Source of the DNA: Amycolatopsis sp. MtRt-6
Lineage (GTDB): Bacteria; Actinomycetota; Actinomycetes; Mycobacteriales; Pseudonocardiaceae
Reading direction: 5' to 3'
DNA: 57,975 nt
NCBI RefSeq assembly: GCF_017308975.1
Contig: NZ_JADWPD010000049.1
Span: 1 to 57,975, forward strand
Made by a program: the position numbers and the translations under genes. Positions 34,840-43,327 of this stretch are shown one piece after another. Within the stretch, counting starts at the first letter, position 1. Every line of letters starts with the position of its first letter. A model generated the notes under the pieces. The model saw nothing but the letters and a program-made list of their open reading frames with translations. It did not search any database and was not told the origin of the DNA.

Positions 34840-35577
34840 GTGACTTTCACGCTGCTTCCCGCCGTTGATGTGGCCGATGGCCAGGCCGTGCGACTCGTCC
34901 AGGGCGAGGCCGGCACCGAGACCTCCTATGGCAGCCCGCTGGAAGCGGCGCTCGCCTGGCAGCGCGACGGCGCCGAGTGGATCCACCTGGTCGACCTCGA
35001 CGCCGCCTTCGGCAAGGGCAGCAACCGCGAGCTGCTCGCCGAGGTCGTCGGCACGCTCGACGTCCAGGTCGAGCTGTCCGGCGGCATCCGCGACGACGCG
35101 TCGCTGAAGGCCGCCCTGGCCACCGGGGCCCGGCGCGTCAACCTCGGCACCGCCGCGCTCGAGGACCCGGAGTGGACCGCCCGGGTCATCGGCGAGTACG
35201 GCGACCGCGTCGCGATCGGCCTCGACGTGCGGATCACCGAGGCCGGCCACCGGCTCTCGGCCCGCGGCTGGACCTCCGACGGCGGCGACCTGTGGGACGT
35301 CCTCGAGCGCCTCGACCGCGACGGCGCGTCCCGGTACGTCGTCACCGACGTCAGCAAGGACGGCACGCTGCGCGGCCCGAACCTGGAGCTGCTGCGTGAC
35401 GTCGTCGCCCGCACCGACGCGCCGGTGATCGCGTCCGGCGGGGTGTCGAGCGTGGCCGACCTGGTCGCGCTGGCGGGCCTGGCGTCCGACGGCGTCGAGG
35501 GGTCGATCGTCGGGAAGGCGCTGTACGCGGGGGCGTTCACGCTGCCCGAGGCGCTGGCCGCGGTCGCGAAGGTCTAG
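34840..35577 (+). CDS. priA: Phosphoribosyl isomerase A (bifunctional HisA/TrpF)
   Basis: 245 residues, (beta/alpha)8 barrel with the two catalytic aspartates D10 (LLPAVDV) and D170 (VVTDVSKDGT). In actinobacteria lacking trpF, this enzyme isomerises both ProFAR (histidine) and PRA (tryptophan). No trpF is seen near the trp genes here, which fits. The C-terminal phosphate loop is SIVGKALYAG. The 3' end overlaps the convergent DHFR-family gene by four bases. Confidence 0.95.
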   Translation: MTFTLLPAVDVADGQAVRLVQGEAGTETSYGSPLEAALAWQRDGAEWIHLVDLDAAFGKGSNRELLAEVVGTLDVQVELSGGIRDDASLKAALATGARRVNLGTAALEDPEWTARVIGEYGDRVAIGLDVRITEAGHRLSARGWTSDGGDLWDVLERLDRDGASRYVVTDVSKDGTLRGPNLELLRDVVARTDAPVIASGGVSSVADLVALAGLASDGVEGSIVGKALYAGAFTLPEALAAVAKV

Positions 35578-36146
35578 TCCGCGCGGTAGGTGGTGATCGT
35601 GCCGCCGTGGGTGAACGTCAGCACCTCCACCGGCGTGAACCCGCGCGGCCCGAAGCCGCCGCTGAACATCGGTACCCCGCCGCCCGCCACCACCGGGTAG
35701 GACTTCACCACCAGCTCGTCGATCTCCGGCAGCAGGTGCCCGGCCAGGTCCGCGCCGCCGCACAGCCAGATGTCCAGGCCTTCTTCGGCCTTGAGCCGGC
35801 GCACGAGCGCCGCCGGGTCGCCGGGGACCAGCGTGATCGCCGGGTCCGCCTCGGTCAGCGACCGCGAGACGACGTACTGCCGGAGGTGCGGGTACGGGTT
35901 GGTGACGCCTTCGGCCAGCGGGACCGCGTAGGTCCCCCGGCCCATGATCACCGTGTCGTACCGCCGGTTCGGCGTGTCCTCGGCCATCCCGATGAGCGGC
36001 CGGATGTGGACCGGCATGGTCTCCGGGAACTCCGCGCGGACGTGGGCGACCATGTCCGGGGCGAGCGGGTGGAAGTTCGTTTCGCCGCCCGGTCCGGCGA
36101 TCACGCCGTCGATGCTGACGCCGATGAAGTAGACGAGCTTGCGCAC
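35574..36146 (-). CDS. Dihydrofolate reductase-family (RibD C-terminal-like) protein, second copy
   Basis: 190 residues beginning MRKLVYFIGVSIDGVIAGPGGE. It has the family's VIMGRGTYAV and IWLCGGADLAGHLLPEIDELVVKSYP blocks. Paralogue of 13174-13737. Divergent from the TetR gene, with paired palindromes over the shared promoters, so probably the target of that regulator. Confidence 0.82.
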   Translation of the reverse strand: MRKLVYFIGVSIDGVIAGPGGETNFHPLAPDMVAHVRAEFPETMPVHIRPLIGMAEDTPNRRYDTVIMGRGTYAVPLAEGVTNPYPHLRQYVVSRSLTEADPAITLVPGDPAALVRRLKAEEGLDIWLCGGADLAGHLLPEIDELVVKSYPVVAGGGVPMFSGGFGPRGFTPVEVLTFTHGGTITTYRAD

Positions 36147-36154
36147 GGATCAAC

Positions 36155-36208
36155 TCCGGATGTAGTACTTTGACTGAAGTGGTCCGAACCGTAGTACTAC
36201 ATCTGGAG
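36155..36208. promoter_or_regulatory. Large inverted repeat between DHFR-family gene and tetR
   Basis: Arms CTCCGGATGTAGTACT (36155-36170) and its complement with one change (36193-36208) face each other across 22 bases. The right arm contains the perfect palindrome GTAGTACTAC (36191-36200). TTGACT (36170-36175) lies next to the left arm and TAGTAC (36192-36197) in the right one, so binding would cover the tetR promoter. Confidence 0.75.
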
Positions 36209-36218
36209 TGGTGTCAAC

Positions 36219-36812
36219 ATGGTGCGACGCAACCCCCAGCGGCGGGCGGCCCTGCTCGACGCCTCGATCGAGGTCCTGGCCCGCGAAGGCGCGCGCGGGC
36301 TCACCTTCCGCGCGGTCGACCAGCAGGCCGGGGTGCCGGCCGGCACGACGTCCAACTACTTCTCCAGCCGTGACGAAATCCTCACGCACGCGGGCGAGCG
36401 CGTGTACGAGCGTCTGGTCGACGAAGCGGTTCTCGCGGACGGCCTGGCGGGATCGCGCGACCGGGCCCGCGTCACGGAGCTGATGCACGAGCTGGTCGAC
36501 CGCGTGGCCGCCTTCCCGACGGGCTTCCTGGCCCTGCTGGAACTGCGGCTGGAGGCCACGCGCCGTCCGGAGCTGCGGGCCGTGCTGACCCGCCGCATCC
36601 GCGCGGACGTCGACTTCAACGTCGAGTACCACGAGAAGTCCGGCCTGCCCGGCGACGGCACGATGGTGGTCCTGCTGTGGCTGGCGCTCAACTGGCTGAT
36701 CATGGAACGGCTGACGCTGCCGGACCTGTTCACCGAAGCGGAGCGCCGCGACCTCGTCACGGCGCTGGTGGAACGCCTGCTGGCCGGGCAGCCGGCATTA
36801 CCTCCGGCGTAA
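36219..36812 (+). CDS. TetR-family regulator of the adjacent reductase
   Basis: 197 residues. HTH: RRAALLDASIEVLAREGARGLTF then VDQQAGVPAGTTSNYFSSRDEIL. The C-terminal domain resembles TetR_C with a helix-rich ligand pocket. Divergent arrangement and the shared inverted repeat suggest it represses both itself and the DHFR-family gene. ATG 36219 is taken as the start. Confidence 0.88.
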   Translation: MVRRNPQRRAALLDASIEVLAREGARGLTFRAVDQQAGVPAGTTSNYFSSRDEILTHAGERVYERLVDEAVLADGLAGSRDRARVTELMHELVDRVAAFPTGFLALLELRLEATRRPELRAVLTRRIRADVDFNVEYHEKSGLPGDGTMVVLLWLALNWLIMERLTLPDLFTEAERRDLVTALVERLLAGQPALPPA

Positions 36813-36868
36813 TCGACGCCGTGCCGTCGAGCGGACAGGCTGGTTTCCAGGACAACGGAAGGAACGCC

Positions 36869-37210
36869 ATGACCGCCTACGGACTCGCCCACCTGCGCCC
36901 GCCCGCCGTGCTGCCGGAGGAGGTTTTCCAGTACCTCGAACGCATCCAGGCGACTCTCGACCCGTACGGCGGCAGGTTCCTCGTGCACGGCGCGCCGGTG
37001 CACGTCATGGAAGGCGAGTGGGCCGGCGGGCTCGTGCTCATCGAGTTCCCGAGCCTCGCCGCGGCGCACGAGTGGTACGCCTCTCCTGCCTACCGCGAAA
37101 TCCTGCGGCTGCGCGCGGACCACATCCCGGGCGACCTGATCGTGGTCGAGGGCTGCGGGCCGGACCACGACTCCGCCGCCATGGCGGCCGCCCTGCGCGC
37201 CGCCGCATGA
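36869..37210 (+). CDS. DUF1330-family protein
   Basis: 113 residues from ATG 36869 with GGAAGGAA. Ferredoxin-like alpha/beta-barrel pattern: YGGRFLVHGAPVHVMEGEWAGGLVLIEFPS then AHEWYASPAYREILRLRADHIPGDLIVVEG, typical for DUF1330. Probably a small dimeric protein; function unknown. Follows tetR by 56 bases and may be co-transcribed. Confidence 0.85.
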   Translation: MTAYGLAHLRPPAVLPEEVFQYLERIQATLDPYGGRFLVHGAPVHVMEGEWAGGLVLIEFPSLAAAHEWYASPAYREILRLRADHIPGDLIVVEGCGPDHDSAAMAAALRAAA

Positions 37211-37246
37211 GGCCGAAAAGCGGCTGACAGCGGCCCGCGGCCGTCG

Positions 37247-37252
37247 TAGGTT
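37247..37252 (+). promoter_or_regulatory. -10 element for leaderless GNAT gene
   Basis: TAGGTT, 7 bases, GTG 37260. It decides the start: a TTG at 37251 would lie inside the promoter. Confidence 0.5.
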
Positions 37253-37259
37253 GCCGCGG

Positions 37260-37736
37260 GTGGAGGAGATCGTCACCCAGCTCGAAATGACCGCCGCCGA
37301 CCAGCTCAACCCGGCTCCGCTCGTCGACGGGGTCGGGCTGCGGACCACCGGGCCGGGGCCGCTGATCCGCGAGCTGCACGTCCGGATCGGGACGCCGTAC
37401 CGCTGGCCGAGCGTCACCCGCGGCGACGACGGCTGGGACCGCTGGCTCGCCGCGCCGCACCGCGAATACCGGATCGTCGAGTACCGGGGCGAGATCGCCG
37501 GCGCGGCGGATTTCGAGCCACAGCCCGGGAACGACGTCGAGATCACCACGTTCGGCCTGCTGCCGGAGTTCGTCGGGAAAGGACTCGGCGGGTTCGCGCT
37601 CACCCTCGTCGTCGCCGACGCGTGGGCGCTGCCCGGGACGCGGCGCGTCTGGCTGCACACCTCGACGCTCGACCACCCGAACGCGCTGCCGAACTACCTG
37701 CGGCGCGGCTTCCGCAGCTTCAGCCGTCCACTTTGA
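37260..37736 (+). CDS. GNAT-family N-acetyltransferase
   Basis: 158 residues. The acetyl-CoA loop is seen in EITTFGLLPEFVGKGLGGFALTLVVADAW (Q/R-x-x-G-x-G/A variant VGKGLGG), followed by VWLHTSTLDHPNALPNYLRRGFRSF, the conserved C-terminal block of this branch. Substrate unknown. Its last 17 bases overlap the convergent gene. Confidence 0.85.
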   Translation: MEEIVTQLEMTAADQLNPAPLVDGVGLRTTGPGPLIRELHVRIGTPYRWPSVTRGDDGWDRWLAAPHREYRIVEYRGEIAGAADFEPQPGNDVEITTFGLLPEFVGKGLGGFALTLVVADAWALPGTRRVWLHTSTLDHPNALPNYLRRGFRSFSRPL

Positions 37737-38106
37737 CCGCGATGCCGACCGTCCGGTCCGCCGGCCCGCGCAGCTTCGAGAAGAACATCGTGACGCGCCC
37801 GACGACGCCGTACTTGCGGGCGATCGCGCGCCGGGCCTGCTCGGTCTCGGCGGCGTCCAGCAGCCGGGCCTGGCCGGACACCTTCGCGCCGTGTGTCTTC
37901 CGCCCGCGGACGTCGCAGGCCTGGACCTCGACCCGGCCGCTGTTGCGGATGCGCTTGACCTTGCCGGCCGCGCGCTCCGACCACAGCACCAGCTCGTCGT
38001 CGCGCCCGGCCACCCAGATCGGGGTCGGCACGGCCCGGCCGTCGCGCCGGAACGTGGTCAGCACGACGTAGCGCTCGGCGGCGAGGCGGTCGGTCTCGGA
38101 GGTCAT
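37720..38106 (-). CDS. PPOX-class F420/flavin-dependent enzyme
   Basis: 128 residues with the split-barrel layout of Rv-type F420-dependent enzymes: ERYVVLTTFRRDGRAVPTPIWVAGRDDELVLWSE, then KVKRIRNSGRVEVQACDVRGR and HGAKVSGQARLL. Probably reduces a small substrate with F420H2 or binds biliverdin-like ligands. Its start overlaps the end of the glycolipid-binding gene by four bases, forming an operon. Confidence 0.85.
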   Translation of the reverse strand: MTSETDRLAAERYVVLTTFRRDGRAVPTPIWVAGRDDELVLWSERAAGKVKRIRNSGRVEVQACDVRGRKTHGAKVSGQARLLDAAETEQARRAIARKYGVVGRVTMFFSKLRGPADRTVGIAVKVDG

Positions 38107-38669
38107 GCGTCCACCGTAGCCGGGTGGCGGACGGCGATGCCGGGGTAGCGGGTGATCAGGCCCGTGTCGTCGTATTCGAGGACGCACGCGAAGCCGAACG
38201 CCGGCGCCGCGTAGCCGTACCGGCCGGGCGACAGGTGCTCGTAGGTCTGCTCCAGCCGGTCGACGCCGAGGTCGGCCGCGCGGACGTAGGCGGCGGGCGC
38301 CTCGGCCCGGGCGCCGGCCGGCAGGGCGAGCCGGTGCACCGGGAAGGTGTTCGTCATCGCCGACGCCTCGAGGTCCAGGTCGAGGCAGCCGTCCAGGTGT
38401 GGCGCGGGCTTTCCGTCGAGCCGCCAGCGTCCGTGGCCGTCCGCTTCGACCGTCAGTTCCCGGGCGCCGAGCCCGCCGATCCGCGCCGAGCGCAGGGTCC
38501 ACTGTGGACTCAGGGTGAGGGAGTACCGCACCGCCCAGGCGACGCCGTCCTCCACGGCGCTCGTGGCGCCCTCGACGAGCCAGCCGCCTTCGTGGCGGCG
38601 GAACCGGGTCACTTCGAAGCCGGTGCGGGCGTCTTCGTGCCGCCAGGCGGCGCTGCCGGGGAAGGTCAT
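38103..38669 (-). CDS. Putative glycolipid-binding family (PF06475-like) protein
   Basis: 188 residues. The order SAAWRHEDARTGFEVTRF, GGWLVEGATSAVEDG, WTLRSARI and HLDGCLDLDLEASAMTNTFPVHRL matches the family whose Pseudomonas member folds as a lipocalin-like barrel. No signal peptide. Proposed role is lipid or glycolipid binding; evidence in the sequence is only family resemblance. Confidence 0.75.
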   Translation of the reverse strand: MTFPGSAAWRHEDARTGFEVTRFRRHEGGWLVEGATSAVEDGVAWAVRYSLTLSPQWTLRSARIGGLGARELTVEADGHGRWRLDGKPAPHLDGCLDLDLEASAMTNTFPVHRLALPAGARAEAPAAYVRAADLGVDRLEQTYEHLSPGRYGYAAPAFGFACVLEYDDTGLITRYPGIAVRHPATVDA

Positions 38670-38733
38670 GGCCCACGGTAACCGGCGGGAAAAGTGCCTA
38701 GGCCTTTCGGCGCCAAAACCCCACACGCCTGGC

Positions 38734-38768
38734 CGAAGCGTTTCAACGCCTGAGCCTGCAACGCTTCG
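38734..38768. promoter_or_regulatory. Inverted repeat before the membrane-protein gene
   Basis: CGAAGCGTT (38734-38742) and AACGCTTCG (38760-38768), 17 bases apart, lie 33 bases before the ATG at 38801. Spacing suits a dimeric regulator; a hairpin is possible. Confidence 0.35.
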
Positions 38769-38800
38769 TGAGCTGCATTCCCGCATCCTGGAGGGCTTCG

Positions 38801-39739
38801 ATGGCGGTCACACAGCAAGTTCCGGTTCACCCGCAAGCAGGCTTCTTCGGCGCCGGGCCGTACCCCGCGCGCCGGGGTGCCATCGCCGTCGCCGCGATCG
38901 TGGCGGGGTTCGTGCTGACCACCATCTGGTCGGCGCCGTTCGTCGACTCCGTGATCGGGGACAGCGTCGCGAACGGCCTCCTCGGCCACGACGCCAAGGC
39001 GACGCCGATCAGCGGCGTCCTCGCCGGGACGCTCTTCGCGTTCGTCTCCGGCCTCGCCGGGTCGTTCACCGCCTGCAACATCGCCGCGTTCGGGGCCGTC
39101 GCGCCGCTGGTGGGCGACCAGGCGGGCGGGAAGCGGAACGCGCTCAAGCCGCTCGGCTGGATCTCCGCCGGCATGCTCACCGTGTCGGTGGTCTACGGCG
39201 TGATCGTCGCGCTCGTCGGCACGCGGATGCCGCAGTTCTCCACCGCGCGGACCGCCGGGCTCTCCCCGCGCAGCATCCAGTCCATGATCGCCTTCGGCAT
39301 CGTCGGCCTGGTCTTCGTGCTGATGGGCCTGATCGCCCTCGGCATCCTCCGCAACCCCTTCGAGAACTTCACCCGCCGCCACCCCGCCGCGCCGCTCGTG
39401 CTCATGGGCGCGCTCATCGGCGGGTTCCTCATCGGCCGGCCGTACCCGCTGTTCCGGATCATGTTCCGCGACGCCGCCGAGCAGCACAACGTCTTCTACG
39501 GCGCCGCCGCGTTCGCGCTGCAGTCGCTCGGCAACATCGTCGTCATGGCGGTGCTGTTCCTTGTTCTCACCTACGCCACGGGCGGGCGCGTCCAGCGCTG
39601 GCTGGCCGCGAAGCCGGCGCGGGTCGCCACCGTGACCGGCGTCGCCCTGCTGGTCGGCGGCACGTTCACGCTGCTCTACTGGGACGTCCGGGTGCTCGGC
39701 AGGCTCGGGATCATCTGGTTCCCGATGATCAGCTGGTAG
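38801..39739 (+). CDS. Polytopic membrane protein, about 8 helices
   Basis: 312 residues, ATG with GGAGGGCTT upstream. Hydrophobic segments occur near residues 27-47, 62-85, 110-135, 160-185, 200-220, 240-265 and 275-300. The segment SGLAGSFTACNIAAFGAVAPLVG contains a lone cysteine in a small-residue helix, reminiscent of CcdA/DsbD-type redox transporters, but a second cysteine is missing. Function therefore open. Confidence 0.7.
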   Translation: MAVTQQVPVHPQAGFFGAGPYPARRGAIAVAAIVAGFVLTTIWSAPFVDSVIGDSVANGLLGHDAKATPISGVLAGTLFAFVSGLAGSFTACNIAAFGAVAPLVGDQAGGKRNALKPLGWISAGMLTVSVVYGVIVALVGTRMPQFSTARTAGLSPRSIQSMIAFGIVGLVFVLMGLIALGILRNPFENFTRRHPAAPLVLMGALIGGFLIGRPYPLFRIMFRDAAEQHNVFYGAAAFALQSLGNIVVMAVLFLVLTYATGGRVQRWLAAKPARVATVTGVALLVGGTFTLLYWDVRVLGRLGIIWFPMISW

Positions 39740-40703
39740 TCCCGAGCCAGCGGTAGTCGGGTGCCGGGTCGAGCTGGACGCCGTTCGCGATGGCGACCAG
39801 CTCGGCCTGCGGCCGCGGCCCCGACACCGTCAGCCAGCGCCCCGACGGCAGCTGGGTCGCGACCACCGCGTCCCACCCGTTCTGCCGGGCCACGAAGAAC
39901 CCCTGCCCGCCGCGCACGGTCACCGGGGCGGCGCCGGTCAGGCCGGGGGAGCCCGCGCCGGCGGCGACCCGCACCACGGGGACCGCCGGCCGGGCCGGGT
40001 CGGCCGCGGTCAGCTCGGTGCTCGCGTCGCCGGGGCCGGTGCCCCGCACCGCCGCCGAGCGTTCGGCCAGTCCCGGCGGCAGCGGGCCGAACCGCAGCTC
40101 ACCGCGGACGCCGACCGGTGTGGCGGCGACCGAGTCGGCGATCCGCTGGGCGACCTCGCGGGCGTCCGGGATCCCGGCGAGCGACGCGCGCAGCACGTGC
40201 TTGCCGTCGGCCAGCCAGGTGAGCTGCGCCGTGCTGCCCGAGCCGGTCACCATGCCGACCCGGCCGTTCACCACGACCTGGTCCTTGATCGCGGCGATCT
40301 TCAGCGCGGTCTGTGACCACTCGGGGTCGTCCGTCGAGTACGCCAGCAGCGTGATCGAGGCCGGGCCGGCGAGCCACCGGCGGACCTGCGGGGTGATCCC
40401 GGGCCCGCCTTCGCGGTACTGCTCGGTGAAGCCGCCGGGCAGCCACTCCGGGCTGTAGCCCAGCACCGGGCGGCTCGCGGCCGGCGTCAGGTCCGGCCGG
40501 GTCAGCACCTGCGTCCCCGCGACGACGCCGACGACCAGCACGACGACGGCGGCGGCCACCAGCGCCAGCCGGGTCGACGGCCGCGGCTCGCGGCCGGCGC
40601 GGGCGAGGGCCTCGTGCACGGCCTGCCCGTCCGGAGCGCGCGCCGCCAGGCGGTCCAGGCTCTCCCGGATCAGCGTCTCGGTCTCGTGCTCGCTGCGGGT
40701 CAT
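39729..40703 (-). CDS. Membrane-bound partner of the ECF sigma factor (anti-sigma-like)
   Basis: 324 residues. A ~45-residue acidic cytosolic N-terminus (ETLIRESLDRLAARAPDG...) precedes one membrane helix (about 46-67) and a large extracytoplasmic domain ending PDYRWLGTTS. The ATG overlaps the sigma-factor stop (ATGA). This layout is that of anti-sigma or co-sigma proteins encoded with SigE-family factors. No zinc-binding HxxxCxxC motif is seen. Confidence 0.75.
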   Translation of the reverse strand: MTRSEHETETLIRESLDRLAARAPDGQAVHEALARAGREPRPSTRLALVAAAVVVLVVGVVAGTQVLTRPDLTPAASRPVLGYSPEWLPGGFTEQYREGGPGITPQVRRWLAGPASITLLAYSTDDPEWSQTALKIAAIKDQVVVNGRVGMVTGSGSTAQLTWLADGKHVLRASLAGIPDAREVAQRIADSVAATPVGVRGELRFGPLPPGLAERSAAVRGTGPGDASTELTAADPARPAVPVVRVAAGAGSPGLTGAAPVTVRGGQGFFVARQNGWDAVVATQLPSGRWLTVSGPRPQAELVAIANGVQLDPAPDYRWLGTTS

Positions 40704-41194
40704 TCGGGGGCTCCGGTCGTGACGATCGCGTGCGGGGCTTGCCGCAGGGTGGCCAGTGCGCGCGAGATCTGGCTGCGCACGGTGGAGACGCCGCACCGCA
40801 GGACCGCGGCGATCTCGGCGTCGGTGTAGTTCTCGTAGTAGCGCAGCACGATGGCCGCGCGCTGCTTGCGGGGCAGCGTGGCGAGCAGGCCGAGCATGGC
40901 GTCCCGCTCGTCGTAGGCGGCCGCCGGGTCGGCTTCCGGCGGGCCGATCGCGTCGAGGACGTCGTGGCTGCTGGGCACCATCCGGCGCACCGCGCGCCGC
41001 CGCCACGAGAGGTACTCGTTGGTGACCATCCGCCGGACGTAGGTCGGCGGCGCGGCGATGCCGTTCCAGCGCTGCTGGGCACGCAGCAGCACGTCCTGGA
41101 CGACGTCCTGCGCCAGGTGCGGGTCGTTCGTCAGGACGGTGGCGTAGCGGAGCAGCCCGTCCAGCCGCTCCGCCACGAACTCTTCGAAGGTCAC
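40700..41194 (-). CDS. ECF sigma factor, SigE family
   Basis: 164 residues from GTG 41194 with AGAGGA 8 bases upstream. Region 2 is FEEFVAERLDGLLRYATVLTNDPHLAQDVVQDVLLRA, region 4 is LPRKQRAAIVLRYYENYTDAEIAAVLRCGVSTVRSQISRAL. Both halves are complete. It is followed by its overlapping membrane partner and preceded by the secreted phytase, which may be under its control. Confidence 0.9.
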   Translation of the reverse strand: MTFEEFVAERLDGLLRYATVLTNDPHLAQDVVQDVLLRAQQRWNGIAAPPTYVRRMVTNEYLSWRRRAVRRMVPSSHDVLDAIGPPEADPAAAYDERDAMLGLLATLPRKQRAAIVLRYYENYTDAEIAAVLRCGVSTVRSQISRALATLRQAPHAIVTTGAPE

Positions 41195-41264
41195 ACGCGT
41201 CCTCTCGGTCACCCTTGTGGACGCATGAGGGGGCCGTGCCGCTGCACGGCGGACGGAAGTTTTT

Positions 41265-42455
41265 TTACCGGCCGAGGACCTCCTCCAGCCGGACGAAGGC
41301 GAAGCCCGTGGCCGGGAGGTCGCCGGCTGCCGGGCGGCGCTCACCGTCGTGGACCACCAGCAGGCCGTGCGGGAAGCGGCGGCCGAGGTAGGCCGTGCTG
41401 ATCGCCGAGCCGTCGGAGTGCTCGACCGAGTCCGTGCCGCGGCCGGCGACGATCCGCAGGTCACGGACGTGCCTGCCGTACACCACGAACCGCGAGTCGC
41501 CCTGGCTGGAGGCGAGCAGCGTGCCGTTCGCCACCGCGAGGCCCTCCGCGTCGGCGGTCAGCCAGCGGCCGCCGAAGCCGGGGTCGGGGCCGTCCGGGAC
41601 GCACTCTTCGGTAGCCGCGTCCCAGCGCTGGGGGACGCCGAAGGACCGCACGCGGTCGATCAGCTCCGGCCGCCCGAAGCCGGTGGACGTGAGCGGGATC
41701 CGCCAGATCCCGACGTCCTCCTGGGCGGTGTAGAGCACGCGGCCGTCGATGACCGAGCCCTCCAGCTGCGGTCCCTCGCCGGGCTCCTCGCACGGCGACC
41801 AGCTCGAGCCGTCCGGGAGGCGGAACGCCGACGGCAGGTCGACGGTGCCGATCGGGGCGGTGCCGACCGTGCCACCGGGCCGGTCGACGAGCCGCAGCAG
41901 CGCCACCCGCGTCTCGTGCCGCCGGGTCACCGCGACCCACCGGACGCCGGTGCGCGGGTCCCGGCCCGCGGCCAGGCCGTAGGCGGTCCGCTGCTCGTCC
42001 ACTTCGGACTCCGACGCGGAGAACACCGGTGCGGCGGCGGGATCGGTGACGTCCCGCAGCACGTGCGACCCGGCGGCCGAGCCCGCCGGGTCGATCCGGT
42101 AGACGCGGACGCGGTCCCGGCCCCGGTCGCTGACGACGGCCAGGTCCCCGACGACGTCGACGTTGTTGAACCGTCCACCCGGCCCGGCGGGGACGAGCTG
42201 CAGGGTCCGCGCGCCGAGGTCGAACGCGGCGAGGCCGCCCTCCTTGAGGGTGCCGAGCACGACGCTGCGTTCGGGGTCGTGCGGGTGCACCCAGATCGCG
42301 GGGTCGTCGGCATCGGCATTGGCGGGGGTGGCGCCGGGGTCGTCGACGAAGGCCTGGGTCTGCAGGACGGGCGCCGGATCGCGCGTCGCGGCGGACGCGG
42401 GGAAGGCGGTCAGGAGGGAGACGGCGGCCACGGCCACCGGAAGGAGTCTGCGCAC
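41265..42455 (-). CDS. Secreted beta-propeller phytase
   Basis: 396 residues with a Sec signal (LLPVAVAAVSLLTAFPASAA). The hallmark DADDPAIWVHP motif of beta-propeller phytases is present, as are GRFNNVDVV, ASESEVDEQRTAYGLA, and EDVGIWRIPL with acidic calcium-site residues. These enzymes free phosphate from phytate outside the cell, which pairs with phosphate limitation. Its stop lies 70 bases before the sigma-factor start. Confidence 0.88.
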   Translation of the reverse strand: MRRLLPVAVAAVSLLTAFPASAATRDPAPVLQTQAFVDDPGATPANADADDPAIWVHPHDPERSVVLGTLKEGGLAAFDLGARTLQLVPAGPGGRFNNVDVVGDLAVVSDRGRDRVRVYRIDPAGSAAGSHVLRDVTDPAAAPVFSASESEVDEQRTAYGLAAGRDPRTGVRWVAVTRRHETRVALLRLVDRPGGTVGTAPIGTVDLPSAFRLPDGSSWSPCEEPGEGPQLEGSVIDGRVLYTAQEDVGIWRIPLTSTGFGRPELIDRVRSFGVPQRWDAATEECVPDGPDPGFGGRWLTADAEGLAVANGTLLASSQGDSRFVVYGRHVRDLRIVAGRGTDSVEHSDGSAISTAYLGRRFPHGLLVVHDGERRPAAGDLPATGFAFVRLEEVLGR

Positions 42456-42540
42456 GCGCGGAACCTAGACGAATCGGGTGGCCGGGGCGTGAACAGCGGA
42501 TGCCGGGCCGTGCCATCGGCGGCGGTCCCGACCCCTTGAC

Positions 42541-42546
42541 TACGCT
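42541..42546 (+). promoter_or_regulatory. -10 element for leaderless hisF mRNA
   Basis: TACGCT, 7 bases, ATG 42554. Confidence 0.55.
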
Positions 42547-42553
42547 GGTGGGC

Positions 42554-43327
42554 ATGTCTGTCGCGGTGCGGGTGATCCCCTGTCTCGACGTCGACGCGGG
42601 CCGGGTCGTGAAGGGTGTCAACTTCGCCGGCCTCCGCGACGCCGGTGACCCCGTCGAGCTGGCCCGGCGCTATGACGCCGAGGGCGCCGACGAGCTCACC
42701 TTCCTCGATGTCACGGCCTCCTCCGGCGACCGCGAGACCACCTACGACGTCGTGCGCCGGACCGCCGAACAGGTCTTCATCCCGCTCACCGTCGGGGGTG
42801 GCGTCCGCAGCAACGACGACGTCAACCGGCTGCTGCGGACCGGGGCCGACAAGGTCAGCATCAACACCGCCGCCATCGCGCGGCCCGAGTTCCTCAGCGA
42901 GGCGTCGCGGCGGTTCGGCGCCCAGTGCATCGTGCTGTCCGTCGACGCCCGGCGCGTGCCCGAAGGCGGCGAGCCGACCGCCTCCGGCTTCGAGGTCACC
43001 ACCCACGGTGGCCGGCGGGGGACCGGGATCGACGCCGTCGAATGGGCCGCCCGCGGCGAGGAGCTCGGCGTCGGGGAGATCCTGCTCAACTCCATGGACG
43101 CCGACGGCACGAAGAACGGCTTCGACCTCGAACTCATCGAACTCGTCCGCAAGGCCGTGCGGGTCCCGGTGATCGCCAGCGGGGGCGCCGGCGCCGTCGA
43201 GCACTTCGTGCCCGCCGTGCGGACCGGGGCCGACGCCGTGCTCGCCGCCAGCGTGTTCCACTTCGGACAGCTGAAGATCGGGGACGTCAAGAACGCCCTG
43301 CGCGAAGACGGGGTCGAGGTCCGGTGA
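42554..43327 (+). CDS. hisF: Imidazole glycerol phosphate synthase, cyclase subunit
   Basis: 257 residues, (beta/alpha)8 barrel with catalytic D12 (IPCLDVDAGRVVKG) and D131 (VLSVDARR), and phosphate loops LTVGGGVRS and VIASGGAGAVEHF. Uses ammonia from HisH to make imidazole glycerol phosphate and AICAR. Its stop overlaps the next start (GTGA), giving a hisF-membrane protein-hisI-DUF1304 operon. Confidence 0.97.
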   Translation: MSVAVRVIPCLDVDAGRVVKGVNFAGLRDAGDPVELARRYDAEGADELTFLDVTASSGDRETTYDVVRRTAEQVFIPLTVGGGVRSNDDVNRLLRTGADKVSINTAAIARPEFLSEASRRFGAQCIVLSVDARRVPEGGEPTASGFEVTTHGGRRGTGIDAVEWAARGEELGVGEILLNSMDADGTKNGFDLELIELVRKAVRVPVIASGGAGAVEHFVPAVRTGADAVLAASVFHFGQLKIGDVKNALREDGVEVR

